Below, in pieces: positions 1-5,381 of a stretch of DNA of 14,087 bases. How positions within the stretch are numbered: position 1 is the first letter of the stretch; the number at the start of each line of letters is the position of its first letter. The notes under the pieces were generated by a model that did no database searches, was not told the origin of the DNA, and worked only from the letters and a program-made list of their open reading frames with translations. The position numbers were made by a program, and so were the translations under genes. This DNA comes from Caryophanales bacterium UBA1231 (lineage in GTDB: Bacteria; Bacillota_I; Bacilli_A; ML615J-28; CAG-313), in assembly GCA_002309035.1 (NCBI GenBank), contig DBWT01000080.1, forward strand, positions 11,906-25,992. The letters are read 5' to 3'.

Positions 1-260
1 TGTTCCAAAGATTTACGCTTGAAGTCTTAGAATTACCAACAACTAACGATGCTTTAGAAGATGCATTAGTAGGAATTAATCATTTAGAAAACTTTTTTAA
101 GAAGATTCAGATGCCAACGAGATTAAGTGATTTAAAAATCGACAATATTGATTTAAAGGCCATGGCTCTTTCTGCTACAAGTAATGGTAGCAAGCAAGTG
201 TTAGGCATTGAGAATTTATCATTTGATGATGTTTTAAATATTTATAAAAATGCTTTATAG
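1..260 (+). CDS. Iron-containing alcohol dehydrogenase (butanol dehydrogenase-like), C-terminal fragment
   Basis: The reading frame is open from position 3 to a TAG at 258-260 and gives the last 85 residues of a protein that begins before the window. The segment reading MPTRLSDLKI, followed by a run ending FDDVLNIYKNAL, is the typical helical C-terminus of the iron-dependent alcohol dehydrogenase family (NAD(P)H-dependent butanol dehydrogenase type), which interconverts aldehydes and alcohols in the cytoplasm of fermenters. The metal-binding histidines lie upstream and cannot be checked. The stop codon overlaps the ribosome binding site of the lipoprotein gene, so the two genes are probably co-transcribed. 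The family call rests on a tail fragment only; substrate is unknown. Confidence 0.72.
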   Translation, partial: FQRFTLEVLELPTTNDALEDALVGINHLENFFKKIQMPTRLSDLKIDNIDLKAMALSATSNGSKQVLGIENLSFDDVLNIYKNAL

Positions 261-274
261 GAGAAAAAAGAAAG

Positions 275-2989
275 ATGAAAAAAAGTTTATTATTTATGTT
301 TATTGCCATGATCGCACTATTCATATTTGGTTGCGATATGGGTGGACAATCAACACAAGACCCAGAGGGTGATTATGTTATATCATTCTTTGATGGTGAT
401 AGTTTAATTAAAAAGGTTTATTTAAACGATGGTGATGAAATACCTTATCCTACTACTCCACAAAAGGAAGGTTATTATTTTGATGGATGGTATGAAGATG
501 GTAAGTATTTATTTGATTTAAGATTAATGCCAAGAGGTGATGTTAATTTGTACGCTCAATTTAAAAAAGGCTATACATATCGTTTTGTAAATTATGATGA
601 TTCACTAATTTTTGAAGGAACAGGTACAGAAAATTCTGAAATTTCAGTTCCTGCTGATCCAGAAAGACCAAAAGAAGGTCGTACTTTATATACATTTATT
701 GGTTGGGATAAAGAAATTAAACCTCTAACAGCTAATGTAACATATAAAGCACTATATTCTTCACAAGATGTTTATACTGTTACTTATAGTCTTGATGGTG
801 GAAACTGGGATTATTATAGCTATGATGATGTTGTAAAAGCACTCCTTTATGATTACAATAAATATGGAGGAACATCTTACACTATATCTAATGTTCCAAC
901 TGGCGCTTATGAAAATATTAACTGCCATTCATTCCTATTAACACCAAAATATAAAGAAAAATGGGGATGGTTAATTAAATACTTTGGTGATCATGCAGCA
1001 CTTGTTAATCGTCAAGCATTTAAAGCATTATCAAGAGCAAATGTTGTTAGTGATTTATCTGATGATAATTATAAATACTCAATTTCTTATGAATTAAGAG
1101 CATTCCTAAGAGGTGATGTTATTAATTCTAATATGTCATTTGTATCTAATAATTATCAAGATTACGATTTACAAATGTCTTTATGGAGTTATTACGCAGC
1201 TGAAGTTGAAAAAACATTAGTTCAATATGTTCCTGTTAATAATAATCTTTTATTGTTAAAGAAAGTATACAAACAAAATTATAATTTCATTGGTTGGCAT
1301 ACAAAAGAAGACTTTAGCGATGCTGTTATCAATAGTTATACATTAACTGATGATATTACTTTCTATGCTGAATTTAAACAAATTGATCCACCAACTTCAA
1401 TTGAATTATTAAATAGTGTTGAAGAATTAGAAAAACTTGCGACATACCAATTGAATTGGAATGTTTTACCAAGTGACGTTAAAGACAAGAGAGTTAAATT
1501 CAAATCAAGCAATAGTTCTATCGCAACCGTTTCATCAACAGGTTTAATTACTGTTTTAGGAACTGGTAGTGTAACAATTACTGTTTCATCAGTTTTATCT
1601 CCACAAGTAAATGCGGCTGTAACTATTGAAGCATTCTCACCTAATCATTTCAATGTTTCTTACAAAACAACATCAATTTGTAAAGTTGGTGAAACAATTG
1701 AATTAGATGCTAAATATATCCTAAGAAATGGTAATGAAGAAGAACTACAATTAACATCACTAAATCCTGATGTTTTAGTTGTTAGTGGTAATATGCTAAC
1801 TGGTGTAAGTAAAGGCTTTGCTTTAGTTGAACTAAAAGCTAGCGATAATGAAACAATGACAGTTGGTGTCACTGTTGTTAATGAAAATGAATCATTAATT
1901 GCTGATTTATTACTTGAATCACACAATAGTAATATTATGAAAGTATATAATTTAGGTATTGGTGATGGTGTTCCAGCATATTATATGGATATTATTGGTA
2001 GTGTTAACAACATTATTTTCAATGATCCTTATGTTATCAATAATAAATATTATGAAGCTCAACAAAAAGTATCTTCTAATCATGGTGGTGAAAAGACATC
2101 AACTGAATTTATTACAGTTCACTATACAGGTAATATGTCAAAGACTGCTGATGGTAATGCGAATGCTAATTATTTTGCTAATGGTGGTAATGGTACATCA
2201 ATTCACTATGTAACAGGAAATGATGGAACTTACTACTGCTTAGATGAAAAATATGTTGGTTTCCATGCTGGTGATGGTACTCAAGTAACATTTGAATGGA
2301 TTCCATCTGGTGTAATGGTTAATGATTGCGACCCTGAAAAACCAGTAATTAGCTTTAATGAAGATTTATATTACACAATTAATGGTCATGCAACATCTGT
2401 TCATCTTCCTGGTGGCGGTCCAAGTAATTTCACAATTGATGATAAGTGGATCAACCTAATGGGAATTGGCTATACTGTTATTGATGGTGAATACTATTTA
2501 GCAACTACTTATTGGTGCTATTCACAAGTATCAGAAGGTCGTTTATGTAATCATGGTGGTAACAATAATTCAATAGGTATTGAATCATGCGTTAATTTAG
2601 GCAGTGACCTATGGTATACATGGCAAAAGACTGCTCAATTAGTTGCTGATTTAATGGATCGTTATAGTCTTGATATCACAAGAGTAGTTGGACACCATTT
2701 CTTTACAGCTAAAGATTGTCCACAACCAATGCTTGAAAATGATCTAGAATTATGGTATGAATTCTTAAGAATGGTTAAGTCTGAATATCAACTAAGAACA
2801 GTATTCAGCGATTATGAAATCAAAATGGATGTTTTAAGTGAAACTAATTCATTAAAAGCAACTGGCCGTGTTAGCCAACCACGTCTAAATGAATGTTTGA
2901 TTTATAAACTAACAATTACTAATAAAACAACGCAAGCACAAGAAGAACTAATTCTTTCAAGCTTAGTTACAGGTCAATTAGATAAATAA
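275..2989 (+). CDS. Lipoprotein N-acetylmuramoyl-L-alanine amidase with InlB-like repeats and Ig-like domains
   Basis: A 904-residue predicted surface lipoprotein. Residues 1-19 are a basic-hydrophobic signal ending in IFG before Cys20, a plausible lipobox with an unusual Phe at -2. InlB/Listeria-Bacteroides-type repeats occupy about 33-97 (FDGWYEDG) and 101-161 (FIGWDKE). A third (166 to about 367, FIGWHTKE) seems split by an insert of about 150 residues. Bacterial Ig-like (Big_2) domains follow at about 373-452 and 456-535. The catalytic domain, about 605-835, resembles Amidase_2/AmpD: VHYTGN (His616), NNNSIGIE (Glu770) and GHHFFTAKDC (His806, Lys813, Cys815) match the zinc ligands and catalytic Glu/Lys of that family. 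A beta-rich tail ends the protein. It should cleave the MurNAc-L-Ala bond in peptidoglycan outside the membrane. An AGGAG overlapping the upstream stop supports the start. Catalytic class is confident; biological role (remodelling, lysis of competitors, adhesion) is unknown. Confidence 0.88.
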   Translation: MKKSLLFMFIAMIALFIFGCDMGGQSTQDPEGDYVISFFDGDSLIKKVYLNDGDEIPYPTTPQKEGYYFDGWYEDGKYLFDLRLMPRGDVNLYAQFKKGYTYRFVNYDDSLIFEGTGTENSEISVPADPERPKEGRTLYTFIGWDKEIKPLTANVTYKALYSSQDVYTVTYSLDGGNWDYYSYDDVVKALLYDYNKYGGTSYTISNVPTGAYENINCHSFLLTPKYKEKWGWLIKYFGDHAALVNRQAFKALSRANVVSDLSDDNYKYSISYELRAFLRGDVINSNMSFVSNNYQDYDLQMSLWSYYAAEVEKTLVQYVPVNNNLLLLKKVYKQNYNFIGWHTKEDFSDAVINSYTLTDDITFYAEFKQIDPPTSIELLNSVEELEKLATYQLNWNVLPSDVKDKRVKFKSSNSSIATVSSTGLITVLGTGSVTITVSSVLSPQVNAAVTIEAFSPNHFNVSYKTTSICKVGETIELDAKYILRNGNEEELQLTSLNPDVLVVSGNMLTGVSKGFALVELKASDNETMTVGVTVVNENESLIADLLLESHNSNIMKVYNLGIGDGVPAYYMDIIGSVNNIIFNDPYVINNKYYEAQQKVSSNHGGEKTSTEFITVHYTGNMSKTADGNANANYFANGGNGTSIHYVTGNDGTYYCLDEKYVGFHAGDGTQVTFEWIPSGVMVNDCDPEKPVISFNEDLYYTINGHATSVHLPGGGPSNFTIDDKWINLMGIGYTVIDGEYYLATTYWCYSQVSEGRLCNHGGNNNSIGIESCVNLGSDLWYTWQKTAQLVADLMDRYSLDITRVVGHHFFTAKDCPQPMLENDLELWYEFLRMVKSEYQLRTVFSDYEIKMDVLSETNSLKATGRVSQPRLNECLIYKLTITNKTTQAQEELILSSLVTGQLDK

Positions 2990-2990
2990 A

Positions 2991-3031
2991 AAAATATGGG
3001 AAGCAAATTTGCTTCTCATATTTTGTTTTTT
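2991..3031. terminator. Bidirectional intrinsic terminator between convergent genes
   Basis: Arms 2991-3007 and 3008-3024 form a 17-bp near-perfect inverted repeat. The only imperfection is G2999 opposite T3016, a G-U wobble in plus-strand RNA. The central 16 bases, 3000-3015, are a perfect palindrome, so the RNA loop comes from the AAATTT centre. On the plus strand a GTTTTTT run follows at 3025-3031; on the minus strand the A-run at 2988-2994 supplies the U-tract. It fills the 40-base gap between the amidase and desulfoferrodoxin stop codons and should serve both. Confidence 0.88.
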
Positions 3032-3407
3032 ACTTTTCGGCTTTCCAAAGTTTATGAAGATTACAATAAGCATAAGCTGCGACGATTTCATCGCCTTCAG
3101 CAAGTGCAAAGTAAGCAACTGGTTCTTCATTTGGTTTTAAGCATTTTCTTTGATTGCCTTGTTTTGTTTGAATTGAAATCCATTCAATAAAATGTTCAGG
3201 AATCATTGGGTGAGTTACACTACCAACATAAACTTTTACTAAATTACCTTTCACTTCAATTACAGGAACGTGTTTTTCTAGTGATGCATCAACAGTACCA
3301 GGTACTAATTCTGACATTTCTTCACCACAACAAATGATTGTTCCGCCTTTTTCTTGAACTACAGCAACAATATTGCCACAACGTTTACAATATAAAAACT
3401 TTTGCAT
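3030..3407 (-). CDS. dfx: Desulfoferrodoxin (superoxide reductase, two-iron type)
   Basis: The protein reduces superoxide to hydrogen peroxide in the cytoplasm of anaerobes, taking electrons usually from rubredoxin. Numbered from the ATG at 3407 it has 125 residues, normal for the family. The N-terminal desulforedoxin iron centre shows Cys7 and Cys10 (YCKRCGN) and Cys26-Cys27 (IICCGEE). The catalytic Fe(His)4Cys site shows EKHVPV (Glu44, Lys45, His46), SVTHP (His66), EHFIEW (His72) and YCNLHKLW (Cys115, His118). A TTG at 3419 would add MEVD, but the GGAGGT at 3412-3417 sits inside that extension and is spaced correctly for the ATG at 3407, so I chose 3407. It has its own promoter and ends at the shared bidirectional terminator. 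All metal ligands are present, so it should be active. Confidence 0.95.
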   Translation of the reverse strand: MQKFLYCKRCGNIVAVVQEKGGTIICCGEEMSELVPGTVDASLEKHVPVIEVKGNLVKVYVGSVTHPMIPEHFIEWISIQTKQGNQRKCLKPNEEPVAYFALAEGDEIVAAYAYCNLHKLWKAEK

Positions 3408-3411
3408 ATCT

Positions 3412-3417
3412 ACCTCC
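3412..3417 (-). promoter_or_regulatory. Ribosome binding site that fixes the desulfoferrodoxin start
   Basis: On the minus strand this reads GGAGGT, four bases before the ATG at 3407-3405. It lies within the reading frame opened by an upstream TTG, which argues against the longer start. Confidence 0.85.
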
Positions 3418-3423
3418 AACTCT

Positions 3424-3452
3424 ATTATACTCGAAATAAATGATTAAAACAA
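3424..3452 (-). promoter_or_regulatory. Sigma-A-type promoter of desulfoferrodoxin
   Basis: On the minus strand, TTGTTT (3452-3447), a 17-base spacer and a perfect TATAAT (3429-3424). The -35 lies directly beside the stop codon of the metallophosphoesterase gene. There is no TG extension. No operator-like repeat is obvious around it. Confidence 0.8.
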
Positions 3453-3453
3453 A

Positions 3454-4155
3454 TTAAATGGTAAAAAAGACCTTTTTAATCATATCCCTATCAGGAACGT
3501 TTAATTTATCTAAACTTTCCCTTTCATAAGTAATATCATATTTTAATTCTTTGACTTCAAGATTATATTGGTTTTTGTCAATGGATAGAATACCATATCT
3601 TGTATAGCCTGGATGAATGTTAGTACATCCACTTGAACCAACATTGATAATTGCAGGTTCTTTTTTAAAGATTTGAGGGAAATGATTATGTCCAAAGATG
3701 ATTAAATCTGCATTGATATCTTTACAAATTGAAATAATCTTTTCATAATTGTTTTCAAATACAATAGGATACATTTTTCCAAAATATTTCATGTAATGAC
3801 AAATATGAAGATTTAAATATTCAATTCTTAAATCGACAAAATCTTTAAACGTTTTGATATATTCTTGATTTTCAGTACTTATATGTTGCTTTATCCAATC
3901 ATGATGTTCTTTTTCTAGACCAGCATTTTTGTTGTGAAAACCACTAATTAGATATTCTTCGTGATTACCTTTAACAACTATTTTATTCTGAATTGTTTTT
4001 ACAACATCTATTACTTCATTGGAATGTGCACCAACTCCAATTAAATCACCAGTAAAGATTATTTGGTTATATTTAATTCCTTTTATATCTTCAAGGATTT
4101 TTGAAAGTGCCGTTATATTTCCATGAATATCGTTTATGATTATTAATTTAGTCAT
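3454..4155 (-). CDS. Calcineurin-like metallophosphoesterase (YfcE/Metallophos_2 type)
   Basis: A 233-residue cytoplasmic phosphoesterase with the full two-metal motif set: NDIHGN (Asp9, His11), GDLIGVG (Asp37), GNHE (Asn64, His65), HICHY (His120) and GHNH (His156, His158). Members hydrolyse phosphomono- or diesters (YfcE/MJ0936-like, or Ap4A/protein phosphatase-like relatives); the substrate cannot be read from sequence. An in-frame start at 4221 would lie inside the tRNA-Arg gene and add 22 residues encoded by tRNA sequence. The ATG at 4155 places MTKLIIINDIHGN correctly for the family, so I chose it, although its ribosome binding site (GAGTG region) is weak. It lies 27 bases downstream of the tRNA with no clear promoter of its own, so it is probably on the tRNA transcript. 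No terminator separates it from desulfoferrodoxin. Confidence 0.88.
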   Translation of the reverse strand: MTKLIIINDIHGNITALSKILEDIKGIKYNQIIFTGDLIGVGAHSNEVIDVVKTIQNKIVVKGNHEEYLISGFHNKNAGLEKEHHDWIKQHISTENQEYIKTFKDFVDLRIEYLNLHICHYMKYFGKMYPIVFENNYEKIISICKDINADLIIFGHNHFPQIFKKEPAIINVGSSGCTNIHPGYTRYGILSIDKNQYNLEVKELKYDITYERESLDKLNVPDRDMIKKVFFTI

Positions 4156-4182
4156 AATTATTACACTCTTTAAATAAAAAAA

Positions 4183-4257
4183 TGGCGTGCCTAGTAGGAA
4201 TTGAACCCACATCATGAGCATCGGAGGCTCATATTCTATCCATTAAACTATAGGCAC
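4183..4257 (-). tRNA. tRNA-Arg(CCG), CCA encoded
   Basis: On the minus strand the 75-base gene folds as a cloverleaf. The acceptor stem GTGCCTA pairs with TAGGCAC over seven base pairs, followed by discriminator G and an encoded CCA at 4185-4183. The anticodon stem TGAGC/GCTCA encloses the seven-base loop CTCCGAT, giving anticodon CCG at 4224-4222, which reads CGG arginine codons. The T-arm carries the conserved GTTCAAT. A U-rich stretch follows the CCA, but I see no hairpin terminator, and the metallophosphoesterase begins 27 bases later. Confidence 0.95.
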
Positions 4258-4266
4258 ATCATGCTT

Positions 4267-4295
4267 ATCATATCACAATTCATGGTTTTTTGCAA
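4267..4295 (-). promoter_or_regulatory. Promoter of tRNA-Arg (and probably the metallophosphoesterase)
   Basis: On the minus strand, TTGCAA (4295-4290), a 17-base spacer and TATGAT (4272-4267), preceded by TGA as an extended -10. The tRNA 5' end is 9 bases beyond the -10. It is divergent from the yggS promoter, about 50 bases away. Confidence 0.78.
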
Positions 4296-4347
4296 AAAAA
4301 AGAATTATTGTGAATTTTTAATCTATGAAATCATTATTATGTTTTAT

Positions 4348-4376
4348 TTGTCAAAAAATTAAGAATGTGGTATAAT
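4348..4376 (+). promoter_or_regulatory. Main promoter of the yggS-sepF-ileS operon
   Basis: TTGTCA (4348-4353), a 17-base spacer and a perfect TATAAT (4371-4376) with TGG immediately before it, an extended -10. Transcription should start near 4383, leaving a leader of about 27 bases. That is too short for a T-box or other riboswitch. Confidence 0.88.
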
Positions 4377-4409
4377 ATAAAATACAAGAAAGAGATAGGA
4401 GTCAACAAA

Positions 4410-5060
4410 ATGGGCAATATAAAAGACAATGTAAAGAAGGTATTTGATAGTCTAAAAGACTATCCTAATGTTCAAGTTATTGCTGCAACAAAATATGTAG
4501 ATGTTAAGACAGCTAAAGAGCTCATTGACCTTGGCATTAAGCATCTAGGCGAAAATAGAACTGATGCTTTCCTTGAAAAATATGAATCTTTAAAAGATGA
4601 AGATGTAACATGGCATTTTTTTGGTGTTTTACAAACGCGTAAAGTTCGTGGCGTTGTTGAAAAACTTGATTATTTACACTCACTTGATAGTTTATCATTA
4701 GCAAGTGAAATTAATAAGAGAAGAACAACACCATTAAATTGTTTCGTCCAAGTGAATGTATCTAATGATCCAAATAAATCAGGTCTTGATGAATCAAAAG
4801 TATTAGGATTTATTAAATCACTTGAAAAATATCCAATGATTAGAGTTGTTGGATTGATGACTATTACAAGATTGACATTCAATGAAGATTTGCTTGAAAG
4901 TTATTTCTTAACAATGAAAGATCTTCAAACATCAATTCAAAATCTTAATTTACAATTTGCCCCATGTACAGAGCTTTCAATGGGAATGAGCAATGATTAT
5001 TTAATTGCTGTTAAAAATGGTGCAACATTCGTACGTTTAGGTCGTATCTTATTTAATTAG
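4410..5060 (+). CDS. yggS: YggS/YlmE family PLP-binding protein (pyridoxal phosphate homeostasis)
   Basis: A 216-residue single-domain alanine-racemase-fold protein that binds pyridoxal 5'-phosphate and buffers it in the cytoplasm; no catalytic reaction is established for the family. PLP lysine is Lys28 in VIAATKYV. Other family motifs are GENR (47-50), HFFGVLQTRK (69-78, usually IG.LQ.NK), VGLMTI (147-152) and the phosphate-binding SMGMSNDY (190-197) with VRLGR (208-212). An upstream in-frame ATG at 4365 overlaps the promoter -10, so it cannot be used; the ATG at 4410 follows TAGGAG at good spacing. It leads the operon, ten bases before sepF, the same pairing as ylmE-sepF in Bacillus and Streptococcus. 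Tandem in-frame TAG codons end it. Confidence 0.95.
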   Translation: MGNIKDNVKKVFDSLKDYPNVQVIAATKYVDVKTAKELIDLGIKHLGENRTDAFLEKYESLKDEDVTWHFFGVLQTRKVRGVVEKLDYLHSLDSLSLASEINKRRTTPLNCFVQVNVSNDPNKSGLDESKVLGFIKSLEKYPMIRVVGLMTITRLTFNEDLLESYFLTMKDLQTSIQNLNLQFAPCTELSMGMSNDYLIAVKNGATFVRLGRILFN

Positions 5061-5070
5061 TAGGTGAATT

Positions 5071-5373
5071 ATGAAAAATCAAAATAAAAAGAATTATTTA
5101 ACCGCATTCCAACTTTTAGAAAGAGTAATTGTTCATTCAGATGGACAATTATTAGATTTAGCTAATTTATTGAAAGAACAAAGACCAGTTCTTTGTAGTT
5201 TTGAATTATTAGATGTTTCAACAGCCAATAAAATGATTGGTTTCTTATCAGGTGTTGTCTATGCATTAGATGGTATTACATCAATGACTGATGAAAAAAC
5301 AATTCTTTTTGCTCCAAAAGAAACATTAGTAGATGGAACACTTCAACAGTTTATCAATGAAAGAAATAACTAG
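5071..5373 (+). CDS. sepF: Minimal SepF-like cell division protein
   Basis: At 100 residues this is close to the bare SepF core (DUF552); Bacillus SepF has about 150. Residues about 10-90 carry the recognisable parts: KEQRPVLCSFELLD, then ANKMIGFLSGVVYALDG (about 52-68), the conserved helix and turn of the SepF dimer. SepF bundles FtsZ and tethers it to the membrane through an N-terminal amphipathic helix and a flexible linker. Only about nine residues (MKNQNKKNY) precede the core, and an in-frame TGA at 5065-5067 rules out extension. Membrane tethering by the usual helix therefore looks absent. Its place between yggS and ileS supports the call; ylmG, ylmH and divIVA are missing. AGGTGA sits just before the ATG. 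Confidence 0.87.
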   Translation: MKNQNKKNYLTAFQLLERVIVHSDGQLLDLANLLKEQRPVLCSFELLDVSTANKMIGFLSGVVYALDGITSMTDEKTILFAPKETLVDGTLQQFINERNN

Positions 5374-5381
5374 GTGATCGT

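Noticed and set aside
275..2989. InlB-like repeats as evidence of an internalin-type invasion protein
   Set aside because: There is no leucine-rich repeat domain, and these B-type repeats are widespread in surface proteins of commensal bacteria. The catalytic domain is an amidase.
2996..3190. Plus-strand frame opposite desulfoferrodoxin, and similar small frames opposite or within ileS, yggS, the amidase and the phosphatase
   Set aside because: They are shadows of confidently identified genes, without ribosome binding sites or recognisable products.
4156..4221. Upstream in-frame start that would lengthen the metallophosphoesterase by 22 residues
   Set aside because: The extra codons are the 3' half of tRNA-Arg on the same strand. 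The ATG at 4155 gives the family-typical N-terminus.
4273..4313. TCACAAT...ATTGTGA inverted repeat between the divergent tRNA and yggS promoters
   Set aside because: Only seven bases per arm with a 27-base A/T-rich spacer. One arm overlaps the tRNA promoter spacer, and chance is likely in such AT-rich DNA.
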